From assembly GCF_030247195.1 (NCBI RefSeq), contig NC_080672.1, positions 15,252,001-15,316,000 on the forward strand: a stretch of 64,000 nucleotides of DNA, given 5' to 3'. The translations under genes were made by a program, and so were the position numbers. Origin of the DNA: Topomyia yanbarensis. Lineage: Eukaryota > Arthropoda > Insecta > Diptera > Culicidae. The notes under the pieces were generated by a model that had not been told where the DNA came from, made no database searches, and saw only the letters and a program-made list of their open reading frames with translations. Shown in pieces: positions 22,747 to 34,733 of this stretch. Each line of letters starts with the position of its first letter. The stretch's first letter is position 1.

Positions 22747-24529
22747 TAGGGTTCGCAGTACCGACTCTTTTTGTCGAGAACCGGTACTACGGCACTGAAG
22801 CCCTTTTTTTAAATTCGAAAAGAGCTTCAAAATGAAATTGAATGCTGAAACTGATGACCTTATTCTCAGATGATTGATTTGTGCTGATCAAAAAACATGC
22901 TTATTTTTTTTAATTGATTCGGAATGGCATGACTCATTTCAGCAGAAAATATTTTTCGTATGCGGCACCTTCTTTTATTTCGAAATCTAGGCCACTATGA
23001 AATCAATAACTGCTAAGCGGTGCGACTTTTATCGACTTTAACAGATGGTAAAAGTAAGAAACACTATTAATAACAGTAAATCAAAGCGAGAATGGCAGTA
23101 AATCCGAGCAGGTTGCTCGCTTTTCCTCTCTTGATTTGCTGTAAATTGGTTTCGACCTGCATACCAAGGCTCTTTGCTTTCCTGTAAGCTATGGAGTTTT
23201 GCTGAATTTTCCTATCACTAATAATCACAAATCGCTCCATTTGGAGTAGCTCACCAAGTCTAAAATTGTTAGCTGCTAAATCGCTGTTCTTTATTTTATA
23301 AATAAAGGTTTAAGAGCAAACCAAAGACATGATTTAAACCATAGTCTTATTACGTGCCACCCAGTAAAAAATGGAAACCAATCAGAATGTCGCTAATAAA
23401 AAAAATCATAGCAAATTTTTACGTCTCTTACGCTAGATGTGAATATTATGAAATTTAGTACAAGATCGTTAAAATTAAATAATAACAATATAAAGAATTT
23501 AAACATTCCGTTCAGTACAACGGGAGCTAGTAATGTTTAACTTATAGAAGGTAATTAATATAATTAAAAGTCATCTTGCAGACCGATATTTTGAAACATG
23601 TCCCCCTAGAGAATCCACATATTTTTCATAAAAAAAATTGCATGGTTGTTGCATTGCAACGGAAAATGCATGAAATAAATGGCAATGTCGTGAAGAGTTC
23701 AGGATTACTAACAGGAATATGCTGGGGTACGCGAGAGTTGAGAGACATTGGGGTACGGAATGACTTGCTACGCGTCACATACTGAACCGAGCTTAAAAGT
23801 GCAAGAAAATATCCGTTTTTCTAGCCGCTTTGCGCGGTTTTTATGAGGTTACAGCTACTAGGAGAAGGACTGGGAGTTTTCCTGTGACTGGGGGAAGCTT
23901 TCGATCGCTCTCTTACTTGGGAATCGTTGCGCTGGATAGTCAAGAGTCCAGTTTGAGTACTTTGGCTGTTTTTGTGGTTTTTGCGTTGGCCGTCGTTCTG
24001 TCCGGTGAATAAATTTGGTGTACCGTTCTAATTTCCGTGGTTTGTGTCGTGCGTTTCTCGGTTTGTGAAGTGTGAAGAAGTGGATCCTAGAAGCGGATTT
24101 TCGCCTAGCTCTGGATCCTGGCCGTAGCAAAGGCCGAAGAAACTGTGCAAAGACCGCTTGAGGACGTATTTGGCGGTCCGTGGGTAAGTCATATTTGTAT
24201 TTCCTTTGTTTCTTGATTTTCGGTATTTCTGTGTATTTTTGTGGTAGTTTTGGGCTTTCCCAAGATATTGCCAAATACCTAAAGATAGCGCGAATCTGAA
24301 TGTCCCCCCCCTGGGGTAAGAGTCCGGGCAAATTAATTAGAAAACCGCTAACACATCTGCTTTCGCGGATGGCGCTAAAGTGTTAGTTGGTAAAGTTCAG
24401 ATACGCCGCACGCAGCATGGTACTGAAAATACCGGTACTGGCTTTTCTTCAGTACCGGTATTACGGTACCAAAAATGGGTCGGTATTCCCGGGATTTTCG
24501 GTACTGGTATAACCGGTACCACAACCCTT
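22747..24529. mobile_element. inner hAT-like element with GGTACCG arrays
   Basis: The left end TAGGGTTCGCAGTACCG and the right end in reverse complement AAGGGTTGTGGTACCGG are imperfect inverted repeats. The subterminal sequence repeats GAACCGGTACTACGG on the left and GGTACCGGTATTACGG variants on the right (24424-24520). The flanks AGTACATG (22739-22746) and AGTACAGC (from 24530) match at 6 of 8 positions, a decayed 8-bp target duplication. A GC-richer foreign segment lies at about 23780-24400. Confidence 0.55.
23780..24400. other. GC-richer segment inside the inner hAT-like element
   Basis: The base composition differs from its AT-rich surroundings. It contains TTTGCGCGGTTTTT, a leader-like stretch with GGTCCGTGGGTAAGTC at 24175-24190, and CCCCCCCTGGGGTAAGAG. 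It may be a retroelement leader or long terminal repeat fragment. Open frames on both strands (23830-24012 plus; 23858-24331 minus) overlap and have no recognised motif. Confidence 0.25.
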
Positions 24530-24932
24530 AGTACAGCTACATTTCATATGACTTCAGTGCTATGCTAAGATTTACCTTGTTTCGAAAGTATTTATCTCAA
24601 AATGTACGGAATTTTATTAATAAAACTTGCAAAGTGTCAACTTTTTTAATTTTTTAATAAATGTTACATTCTGTGGAGTCCGTCAAAGTTAATGTACGTG
24701 TAAATAAGAGTAATATTTTATTATATTTGGTTATTCAAAAAAATTAATAATTTTTCAACACACTTTTCAAAAATACAGAATTTTACCGCATTTACCGCAT
24801 TACCGCGCGGTGCGGTGCGGTAAATGCAGTGCGGTTGCGGTAAGCGGTGCGGTTTTATTATTTTTTTGCGGTTGCGGTGCGGACTATCCATTTACCGCCC
24901 ACATCCGCACCGCGACGAACCCTAAATGTACC

Positions 24933-25940
24933 TTTCATTCATTCCACCTTTTCCAATTTCACTGGTACTGTCGGTATAGTAAACCTTTCGCCTCCCCATC
25001 CCCTTCATACAAGAGCAAGACCCTCCGGAATCGGACAGGATGATTAATGAGAGTACATCTATCTATTGCGTAGGTATAGAAAGTTATTCGTTCCGGAACG
25101 ACGCCCCCTCCGCTACGGATCCTGGTCCGAGCGAAAGAAAGAAAGAGAGAGAGAGACAGACATATATCTAGTACAAGGTGAGGTCAGCTTTACGTATTCA
25201 AATGAATGTGTCCCCGCCTGGATGCGACCCAATCATGACGGGAGGTTTTCAAAGATTTCAACAAAAACTTTCACTTTTGACTGTGTAGTGATTTCAGGCT
25301 AACTACAAGTGCCAAAAAAGCACTGGGATTCACGGAACTTATATCCAACAGATAACGGTGGTGACAAAAAACGACTCAAGTCTAATTTATACGGGCGCAT
25401 TTATGATAATGATCGTGATGTATTAGTCACTTTTACCCTTCTCACCGCCGTTTGATACGACGCAGTAGTCGGATTGCTTTGAATATCTGTCTGGTATCCG
25501 GTCCCCCCGCACTCCGTCTGGCTAAGGATAGAGGTATTAAGGATTGTCAGCTGCGATTATCGTGATACACTGTCATTCATCCGTCTATTTGCTTATTCAT
25601 TGAGTTTCCCTCCAATCAAAATGAAAGAACGAAAAAGTGTAGGCGAGGAGGGGGAAGAGAAGAAAGTATAACTTTACGGTGCTCTGCTGGTCGTCGAAGG
25701 GACATGATTTTATGCTGACACTATTTTTAGCGACAGTGATAATGATTGGTATGATGACACTGGAAAAACGGAGCTGGTTGCTGTTGGCAGTGGGTAGTGG
25801 AAGGACCGGCAGCGATGCGTTGGTGGTTCTATCTTATGCATTTTCGAATGAGATAGTAGGCCATGAAGATATTTTTATTTTTGGTTTAGGTTTGAAAGGC
25901 TCTTAGCCAGCAACATACATGCAGAAAGAAAATAGTAAAC
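24933..25940. other. host-like unassigned sequence
   Basis: No coding or repeat signature is recognised apart from a short GA-rich run (25130-25160). The moderate GC content resembles the 29.6-32.8 kb stretch. Confidence 0.3.
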
Positions 25941-26024
25941 ATAATCAATTCTTTTTTTTTTATTCATTTCGTTTATTTGATAGGCACAAATGCGTTAGCT
26001 TGGCGGTGCCAAATGCTTTTGTTT

Positions 26025-26400
26025 TTACATTTTGGATATCTTAAAACTAGGAGGATACAATGTTGAAATATTTTTTTTACAAAGGAAAAGAAAGTTTACA
26101 GCTATCTTAAGACTAGAAATAAGATTCAATATACAAGAGAGGGCCAAAAGATTTTTTTATGAAAAAATTTAAAACAAGGGATTCACTTTGATATACAAGA
26201 GGGGGAGTAATAGTAATTTACGAAATATTTTACGGTTATCTTAAAACTAACAATATAGTTTAGTACACAAAAGGGGGAACAAATATTTATGAGAAACTTC
26301 ACAGAAATCTTAAAACTAGGGATTCAATTCTATTTACAAGATGGAGGACAAGAGTTTCAATAAAGAGTAAAAATTATAGCTATCTTAAAACTAGGAATAC
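26025..26400 (-). repeat. degenerate tandem units in a LINE 3' untranslated region
   Basis: Five units spaced about 70-120 bp each carry TATCTTAAAACTAGG or a variant (26037, 26104, 26238, 26309, 26380), followed by an AATACAAGAGGGGG-like block. Such internal units are known in LINE 3' ends. Confidence 0.7.
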
Positions 26401-26814
26401 AGAATACTAATTTGAATTTTTTAACTAAAACTTATGCTTGGTCAAGATATTCAGAGGGTGGCTTATTTCCGCATTAGTGTAGCAGCAGTTGTATCAAGGA
26501 CAGGGGGGAGACAGGGAAAGAAGAGCAAAACTTGCAACTTTCGCTCGAACGGGGGGGGGGGGGGCTGGGGGAGATCAGCGAAACAAATTTGCGCCTCAGT
26601 CTAGTAAGTCGTCGAGTACCAGATTGGCGGATGGTATTCTTCGGACCCGCGGGGAATCCTTCAAAAGTCATCGGACATCGAGTCGCTCTCGCTTCAGTTT
26701 CCTTCTATGCAGGCGTAGTGGTAAGGGCGACAGCGGTTACATAGTGACACTCTGGAGCTGATCGGTTTCACAAGGCAGGAGGAAACTCTAAAAACGAGAA
26801 ATAAAAAAGAGGGG

Positions 26815-27527
26815 CTAAATTGGGATATTTATCGTTTTTATGAAGGTATAAATAAGGGACATATAGGGGAAATCACGAGTTGCCAGCATATCTCGGACTG
26901 GTACATTGGGTGGTCTACCTCGGGCCCGAAGGGATTCCTTTAACTGAGACCTGGCGTCACAATACCCGGCGCATACCCAGACAACGTGTTCGATGTCGTG
27001 ATAGCCCTCGTCACAAGCGCACAGACTACTCTCCGCTAGCCCAATACGCCGCAAATGCGCATCCATGGTGTAGTGATTGGACATAAGTCGGGACATTACG
27101 CGAATAAAATCCCGACCCACATCCATCCCCCCGAACCAAGGCTTCGTTGATACCTTTGGGATAATCGAATGTAGCCATCGTCCAAGTTCCCCATTGCTCC
27201 ACGAGGTTTGCCAACTGTTGAGCGTCCTCTGACGACAAATACTAAAAAAATCGTTGAAGCAGATTGGTCTTTCGTATATGTCACCATTTAATGCGCCCAC
27301 CTTTGCTAATGAGTCGGCCTTTTCATTGCCCGGGATAGAACAATGAGAGGGGACCCAAACAAAGGTAATCTGATAAGATTTTTCAGATAACGTACACAAG
27401 GACTCCTGTATCTTCCCCAGAAAATACGGGAATTGCTTTTTAGGCTTCACCGCACGAAGAGCCTCGATAGAGCTGAGGCTGTCCGAAACGATGAAGTAGT
27501 GATCTGTGGGCAGAGTGTCGATGATCT
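26815..27527 (-). pseudogene. LINE pol C-terminus: RNase H plus zinc-binding tail (5'-truncated)
   Basis: The frame is open from the truncation point to the stop at 26815. It begins IIDTLPTDHYFIVSDSLSSI, where SDS supplies an RNase H catalytic Asp, then SYQITFVWVPSHCSIPGNEK followed by AD, the conserved RNase H block with the catalytic His and Asp. The distal part, SSLCACDEGYHDIEHVVWVC, has the Cys-x-Cys and His-x(4)-Cys pattern typical of the C-terminal zinc-binding end in these LINEs, then GRPPNVPVRDMLA. The reverse transcriptase and endonuclease are missing through 5' truncation. The remaining frame is intact, suggesting a fairly young insertion. A related fragment occurs at 38604-38852. 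Confidence 0.85.
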
Positions 27528-27540
27528 ATAATCAATTCTT

Positions 27541-28330
27541 GTTTTAGATATGAAGGTGATTAGAGGTGCACATTGCGAATTCAACAAAAATGAAATGTAA
27601 CGAAAAGTGGTTGGGTTTTGAACGACTATAATTAATTCTGCCATTTAGCGAAACGTTTTCAATAGATAATATAAAAAAAAAGTTAAAAGTTTATTGCCGA
27701 TCATTTATCTCACAAGAAAGATGAGTTAAACTACTCATAGGTATCCTGATAATCGTTAGTATGCAATATACGAATAGCACCGTTGAATTCATCAATATAT
27801 TTGAAATTGCGGAAATTGTGTGGGTTTCTGCAGTGTAATAGCAGCATAATGCATTTTTGTCCCGGACCAATAACGCTTTATATGCATTACGCCAGTCAGT
27901 CTTCCCAAATGAACAATTTGTATGCGAACTCGAATACGCTATTTCGTACCAAAACACGTGCACATGTTCGCCTACACAACCGAACCCCATGTACGTAAAC
28001 GGTGTGCGTGGTAGCAGTTTTCTTTTTTCACTCTGGTAATCAGCTGTTGACGCTTTTTGCCTTGTGCGGATCGTTCTCGTCTACGCACTCGGTGTTTGAA
28101 CTAAAGTTTGCACATCATTCGCTTGAGTGTGATGCTCGTGTCGAACCTGTACATTGAGACGAAGCATGTTTGAGGTTGAACGCGTACACGACATTTTGTA
28201 CACAGGTACAAACTTGTCGATGTTCATGGGAAGTCTGGTTTGCGTTTTAGGTGTAATATTTCAAAGGTTAAAAATCTGTTGAAATGACCATCAAACTACT
28301 TCGTTTCGCAAGCTCCGATTACTGACGGCG
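27541..28330. other. unassigned stretch
   Basis: No coding or element signal is recognised. Short open frames on both strands at 27691-28039 overlap and are not coding-like. Confidence 0.35.
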
Positions 28331-29638
28331 AATCAAAGATTCTTGGAATATATTGTCCACTACCGATATTGCTGGAAATCCCGGGCTCCGGCATATTCCA
28401 GAACTAAAGCCACTTCGGTGATGACTGAACCAATTTTCACTAACCTAGTGTCAAATGGAAGATATAATATGCATTGGATGTTGCACCCCCCATTCAAGCC
28501 TCCCACCTTTACTCTCATTCCCCCTCTCTAAGATGGACTTCACACCCGCATTTCCTTCATCCAACCCGTACACCAAAAAAAGTTAGGCGGTTCCCGACAC
28601 ATTCAACCCCTCCCACTAATTATCCATACCCGCCATCCCCCACTCATTTCAAACTATGTTAACATGAAGACAATATTGAACTCACGCTGATGCAAGGGGG
28701 ATTGTGGGTTGTCGGTGTATCGGGTAAAAAAAACCTCGTTTTGATTCGCTTAATTGTTAGTATTGAAACTCAAGAATAGTCTCCCGCAATCTCGGTGGCT
28801 ATGCTGAACTTCTTTTGTTTTAAACATCCATGGGGTTCCTAGCGCGTATTTGCTGTAACACACGTAAATTTCAATCTATCGGTAATTTTGATAGCGTCTT
28901 TCTTGAAACCGCATTTTTCAAATTGGTGGATACAATAACTCAAAAACGAATTGACTTTAATTGTTTTACGAGAATGCTAAATAGTCAATAACCCACTGAA
29001 AACTTAATAAAAAAATACTCCCCATTATATTGAAGAAAAGTGAGCGAATTTTACATTGAAATAAGAGATGTTTCGGTTTTTTAAGCCATTTTCCGAAATT
29101 CAAACTTTTTTCTATTTTTTTTGTTTAACCCAGTAACTACAGGGATATGCTTTAAAAATCTTATTGAATTTCCTGTTTCAGACAATTTCATCAAGAGTTA
29201 TCATGTCCGCTATGGCGCTCATCGACGTGGAAATGGTTGGACGTCTACTCTTAGAACGCTTATATGTGTGGCTCTGCATGACTGAAACTTAATTTCATAC
29301 ATAATGAACGTATAAATAAATCTTTATGCAAGAGGTCCATTGTTATATTGCTTTCAAAACCACAAAACAAATTAATTTCGGTTTAAGCACTCTACAACAG
29401 TGCCCCCCGCCCGTAAGCAAATTAAATATTACATTTTTGTTCGTTTTAAGTGTGTCAGCATCGACATGTTGCTCATCAGATTCGTGACAGTTATACACTT
29501 ATATATACTCACCAAGTGTAATGAGAAAGTAATAAACATTTCCACAATGTTATATTGAACGTAACGAGCCATTAAATCATAGTTTGGATAAATGAGAAAG
29601 GCACAATTGCACCACTAGGTGGATTGAAACAGGTTTTG
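28331..29638 (-). repeat. long modular mosquito repeat, copy C (diverged, partial)
   Basis: The high-coordinate end (29590-29638) is the reverse complement of the family start (CAATCCACCTAGTGGTGCAA). 28331-28680 matches the second module block of copies A and B in reverse (AAATTGGTTCAGTCATCACC, the GGAATGGGTTTGAAAGTGG region and the GTGGACAATATATTC segment). The middle (28700-29580) is unlike copies A and B and may hold another insertion. More diverged than A or B. Confidence 0.6.
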
Positions 29639-30494
29639 TACTTGAAATTGAAGACCGCTTTTATGGTATTACTCGACAAAAAACATTGAAAAAGTACATT
29701 GTGTGGAGGGAATAGGGGTACAGAAATTGCCCATGCGGGAGGAGGGTGTCAAAAACGAAGGTTTTTTGGTCCACGGGGTATACGTGTGGCCTCAAAAAAG
29801 ATCGGCACTTTTATATTGCGAAAATAGAATCACGAACTTTGCTATATATCCACTAGATAAAAAAGGGGTGGTTTATAAATAATTACTATGCCAATTTCGC
29901 ATCAATTTAATACTCATTTAAAAAATTTCTTATAAGTATTCTAATATATAGTACTCGGAACTCCAATAAAACGGTATTCATAACAATAGACTTTTGCATT
30001 CTGAAATGAACAAAAAATAAACACGTCCCAACGGCATGCATTTCTGTAACAAGTTCCATGGCACGCTTAGATTGACAAAGCTTCGCCACCGCTCGCGCGA
30101 TAACTGATGGGACCTGTGTCAACCCTATCACCCCCGCTGAATTGACGTATTCTGGCATTAATTCTGGCGCAACATCCAACTACACGGCATTTCCGATCCG
30201 GATCCGGTACAGCTGGCGGGTAGTGGTTAAAACATTTGAATTAGACAACATTATAACGATTTACATAGATATTTGGATGCAGCTTTTCCCTAAATTCGCC
30301 CCACGGCTGTTTTTCCAACACTCAAGCGAGGAAACTCTTCCAAACCGAATGCATCGGAATGGTCGCTTCGGAAGACTAAACTGGGTCTGCGGCAGATGTT
30401 CCTACTACATACTACTACTTCTACTACTACACTCGCTACAAGGGTTGGATCATACTGATTATGATGATGGTGACGAGGACTAGAACGGACTGGC
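29639..30494. other. host-like sequence upstream of a candidate exon
   Basis: No homology is recognised. A frame at 30142-30483 includes a leucine-rich hydrophobic run (YYILLLLLLHSLQG) and an acidic end but lies directly before another candidate start. It may be untranslated leader sequence. Confidence 0.25.
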
Positions 30495-30728
30495 GTGATG
30501 ATGATGAAGGTTGCATATTTTGGAATAACTTCACTTTTCGTCTTGTGCATCGCTGCCAACTGCTTCGACGTGGATTCCGCCGGTGGTTTTGCGGATGTGA
30601 AACACGATGAGAGAGCCAAAGTCAGTCAGCAGATTCGGTCGGAAGATGAGGACAAGTTGAATGTACCTCTACCGCTGCCGCTACCACTAGGACCGACGGC
30701 AGGAATTGTGTTGTACGGGATTATATAG
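30495..30728 (+). CDS. candidate secreted or membrane protein, first exon
   Basis: I do not recognise the protein. The reading starts with four consecutive Met codons, then KVAYFGITSLFVLCIAANCF, a good signal-peptide pattern with a basic residue, a hydrophobic core and small residues near a plausible cleavage site. A charged segment follows (DVKHDERAKVSQQIRSEDED) and then a Leu/Pro run. The frame stops at 30728; the true exon may end earlier at a donor, but no strong GTRAGT site lies within it. The surrounding 2 kb lacks recognisable transposons. It could be the 5' exon of a gene whose other exons lie outside the window, or a chance frame. Transcript data would decide. Confidence 0.3.
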   Translation: MMMMKVAYFGITSLFVLCIAANCFDVDSAGGFADVKHDERAKVSQQIRSEDEDKLNVPLPLPLPLGPTAGIVLYGII

Positions 30729-30778
30729 TAATGTCGAAGCTAACTTTATGCTTGGAACGAGACTTGGCTTTCTCGTTG

Positions 30779-30800
30779 TCGGTCGGTCGGTCGGTCGGTA
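30779..30800 (+). repeat. (GGTC)n microsatellite
   Basis: About five GGTC units. The sequence continues as imperfect TTGGTTGGCCGG-type repeats. Confidence 0.85.
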
Positions 30801-32980
30801 CGTTGGTTGGCCGGTTGGTTTTGAAAAGTTTCACCGAGGTGGAAGTTTTATGCTTCGGTGTTCCGTTTTGGATCCGGCGACCGGGGATGATCCGGAGTAG
30901 AGGGTCGGAATGGAAAAAGAGACAGTTTGTCTGGGGAGTCACAAATTTGTCGGCTAGCTGGCTGGGAAATAGTTTTTGGCATATAAGATTCTGCTGTTTT
31001 TGATTTATACACGTTTCACACCTCAAAATGTGTGAGAGAAATGAAATTTTAACAACTTGTACGTGTCCTGCCCGGTTCGGTTGGCATTCTACAGGTCCCT
31101 CGGAAGTCATGGCCAGTCAGTGGAAAGCTAGGTGTAAATTCGATTCCAAACTTTAGCCCAACACTTTTAGTTTGTTATTAGAGCAAAATTTAAGCGAATA
31201 GAGTTTTGATTTTCAACCTCGACCAACCGCAGTGGAATCGAGCGAATCGGTAAACCGCAGTCCGGAACAAATTTTAATGCCAACCGATGCGATTGCGATT
31301 GTTTGTGAGCATGGAAGCCGTTTTACAGGGGCGCCATAAAAATAAACATTCGACGCACTGCCGCCATTACACCGTCGAGGGGTTAGTAAAAAAGTTTTAC
31401 AATAACTATAAATTTTGTTTAATGACGTGTCCCTGCGGTTGAATATTCTGACGTTAAGGCGAGTAAAATTGTTTGAAAAATGCATTCAACTGAGCGAGAA
31501 CTGCCGTGCCAACCCAAGAATTGTTAATTTTTATCGCGTGTATTAAAAATTAACTTTCGAACATAAATGCGTAAATAATCAGGAGTCTAAGCGATAATCT
31601 ACAAACTAAAGTTAGCACGCCCCAACCGACGCATGGAATCTAGCAGCAATTCAACTGCAACATTCTCCTAATTCAATTTGTCTCCACTCACAATCGCAGC
31701 ATGCTCTGATCGGATAGGCTCTATTGCAGCTGACCGACAAATGTCATGCCAACTATTCCGCAACTATCAACCACCCATGTGCACCGAAGCATCCTGCTCT
31801 GCTATACCCCCGGTCAGACAGAATCGTCGAAGCCTGTGTCCTCAAAATACCGAGCGGACAATTGACGCTATGAACTTTGATTCTCTAATGCCCAACGCGG
31901 TGATAGAACAGGCGGGACATTCCATGCATAGACAGCTACATGAAATGTAACATGACAGCAGAAATTAAATGTATTTGATTTGGATGATCCCACTGCTCGC
32001 CGTAACTTCCACCAACCGCACTGGGAGGTGACAATTGACCATAACTCAGATTGGTCTACAAAATTTACTAAAGCTCAACCAGTTTCCGAGCAACGCTATA
32101 ATTACTATCCGGAGGATTCCCCCGCCTCACGACTGCCGGCTAGGCTAGCTGGGAGATAATTAATGCATTTCAATTGTCTCATTAGTATGCAACATTGACG
32201 AGTGGGACCGCGTGTTGGCTGGCTCCCGGTTTCTGATAAGAGGTTGGCAATTGGTTGCTGTGCTGCTTACTTTTTGGAAGAGTGCCATACCTGTTTTACA
32301 CAGTTTTTCCATCATCTTAATCGCACTCTTCGAAGCTTTCCCCATTAAGGAATGGACGAAAAAGGGGTAATTTCCACCTCCTACGATGATGCTGCAATGA
32401 ACCAATCTAGTTGGCCACGAGCGAACGGCGAACGAAAGAGTCAACAAAGTCATTTACACGTGATCATCATTAGGGTCCAGCAGCCTTCTTGGATCGCAAT
32501 TTTTGCACTTCGAAACGTCGGGTGGAGGGGAAAAGAAATCGTTACTGCAATCCCGACCGAGAGCTTGTGTTCAGAGGCCCCTTCATTTGCACAGGGAAGG
32601 GTGCTCTGTAGTTGTTCATATACAAGCCAAACTGAGTGGAGGAAGGGTATCTGCAATGGTCCATTGAGGGGTGACCGAAAAAAGCACAGTGTTGAAACAC
32701 TAACCCTCTCCACCGTGGTATGCACTCGCGGCAGAAGTGAGCTTGGGGAAGGCATCTTTTAAAAGTTCCTTAAGGCGATGGTGGTTTTTGCTAGAAAAGG
32801 GTATTTGAACCGTGACGAGATGGAAGGGTGGAGAATTGTTTGTTTTAAAAATACACTTTTGATGGAAGAAAATTATGAGTAAAAAAGCAAATGCGCTCTA
32901 GAGATGAGAATAATTCACAAGTGACTTGTAATTATTATTATGATAATGGCACTGGTACTGGAACGAAATCAATTTTGATA
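30801..32980. other. host-like non-repetitive stretch, no gene called
   Basis: Open frames occur on both strands (for example 31678-31950 plus, 32352-32762 plus, 32450-32755 minus) but overlap each other and lack recognisable motifs. The base composition is more even than in the transposon-rich parts, as expected for intron or intergenic host DNA. Confidence 0.3.
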
Positions 32981-34414
32981 TTTACACGGGAAGAGAGAAA
33001 TGAGTTTTGTTGCTGATTCCTATTTCTGATTTTAGAATTTAATGAAAACCCCAAGATACGAAACGAAAATAAATTTTTTTATACAGCGTGCTTTTATTGG
33101 GGTTTGACAACTAAATATATTAATTATAAAGAACACCGTCAATTGGAACTTAATTTATACGATCAATGTGCGTAAACGGAAGCAGTTTTCTGATTAAATA
33201 ATATTTTCCTGTAATCACCAAAAGGCTTCCGATCCGATTCATTCAGAATTCAATTCCTACCTGTTCGCTGACGTTCGGTTTATAATACACCTCATGACGC
33301 TTTTATTAGTGGAAATATTTTTTTTTGTGAACTTCAGTCGCACTTTCCGCCATATCACTACCAAAACGTTTTTCTGTACGCGAACTAGTTTACAGTTTTA
33401 TGAGAATTATTCACAACTCATGATGTTATTAATAGATTTAGGAACTTTAGTTCGCGAAATTAAAACATTGGGGATATTTTCTCGTGAAATATTTCCATTC
33501 AATCCTCGTGAACTAAATCTTGATTTCTAATATATTAGTCATGATTCAATATGCGTACTCGCGAAATCGTTCACAAAATGTTGAAATATCATTCACGTAT
33601 TCGTGAGCTGATTCATGATTCCTAGCACATGATTTACGGTCTGTTTTGCGTGCTTGCGATATTTAGAATATATCCCTAATCATTTTAATTTTCATGCAAC
33701 ATGGTAATGGATATTCACGGGAACTATTTCCGAAACTTTGGAGTATTATTGGTGCAATAATTTTTGTTACATGCACTTTCTCATGAAATGTCCAACTGCT
33801 ACCGACCTGCAATAGATCCGACCAGAAGATATACGAAAACTATAAGGACCTCGAACATCGTTATTCATTTGATAAGATTCAGTGTGATGTCTGGGTAGAA
33901 AACGAAAACTGCGCTGAGCTCCGCAAATTGTGTCCGTCCGATAGTATCTAAAAAATAACATCGCGATTAGGCCAAGAGAAATTACGAATACCACGATAAA
34001 ACTGCTGACATCATGAACATGAGTCACATTACCCCAGGTGTCAAATTCGAAAATAAGCTCTAGAATAAGATATCACGATAACGTGAACAGAAATTACGAA
34101 AATCGTGATAAACTTCCTCAAATCATGAACATAAATCACATTACTCGTGATAAAAATATCAAAAATCGTGACTAAGAACCTGAAATCATGAACATAGATC
34201 CCGCTAGTCTGACAGAAAATTCCGTTATTAAACTCATGAATAAAATAGCACAGCAACGGGATGAAAAATCACAAAAATCTCAAATGAGCTCCTGAAATCA
34301 TGAACACCGTTTGACTGTCGACCAAATTCCTATTTTTTTTTGTTTTTAACGATATTCAATTAGCAAGGGACTGGAAAATGAAGTATATTTTTCAATATTA
34401 CGAGTCGTAGTATA

Positions 34415-34706
34415 CAGCTAGAAAAAATCGTGTAAATCTACGTCTCCTGACCCTGACATATACGAGCATCAAAAATGGCATAATTTTATGTTCGATTCTA
34501 ATTTTACACGACAATAAAATTCGTAATTTCGCGTTTATTGTAAATGTTAATACGTGTAATTTTACAGCACTGCGCATGTAAAGTACATCTTTCATGTAAA
34601 ATTAAACGGAACACGGTTATATTTCGTCATTTCCTGAATTACAGTTAGTTGAATTGTGTCCTGTTTGAAATTACGTTAACGATAAAATTCATATTTTTTT
34701 GGTTTG
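34415..34706. mobile_element. TA-flanked MITE, copy 2
   Basis: The ends CAGCTAGAAAAAATCGTG and, in reverse complement, CAAACCAAAAAAATATG are flanked by TA (34413-34414, 34707-34708). The interior matches copy 3 (35425-37858) closely, for example CTACGTCTCCTGACCCTGAC. The empty site is seen in the relative near 59877. Non-coding. Confidence 0.7.
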
Positions 34707-34714
34707 TACTCAAG

Positions 34715-34733
34715 AGGGGGGGGGGGGGGGGGG
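34715..34733 (+). repeat. poly-G tract
   Basis: An unusually long G run immediately after the MITE, possibly affected by sequencing or assembly. Confidence 0.8.

Larger units (their letters stand above)
22006..24924. mobile_element. hAT-type element with GCGGTA subterminal arrays
   Basis: The ends TAGGGTTCGTCGCGG and CCGCGACGAACCCTA are perfect inverted repeats. The 8-bp target duplication AATGTACC lies at 21998-22005 and 24925-24932. Just inside both ends lie 130-150 bp of alternating GCGGTA/TACCGC and GCGGTTGCGG motifs (22017-22160, 24786-24910) that can fold on themselves. No transposase is recognised. A second element of similar build lies inside (22747-24529). The TAGGGTT ends plus the 8-bp duplication indicate hAT. 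Confidence 0.8.
25954..27527 (-). mobile_element. 5'-truncated RNase H-bearing LINE
   Basis: A 13-bp target duplication ATAATCAATTCTT flanks it (25941-25953 and 27528-27540). On the minus strand the element starts within an RNase H domain and ends with an A-rich tail seen as T-run at 25954-25961. The 3' untranslated part (25962-26814) contains tandem CCTAGTTTTAAGATA units. RNase H in the pol C-terminus limits it to clades such as I, LOA or R1-like lineages. The short duplication and A-tail are typical of target-primed insertion. Confidence 0.85.

Noticed and set aside
23858..24331. 157-codon minus-strand frame rich in Arg, Lys and Pro
   Set aside because: No domain is recognised, it overlaps a plus-strand frame, and it lies inside an inserted GC-richer segment.
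32352..32762. 136-codon plus-strand frame
   Set aside because: Overlapped by a minus-strand frame of similar length; no motif, no splice context and no signal peptide.
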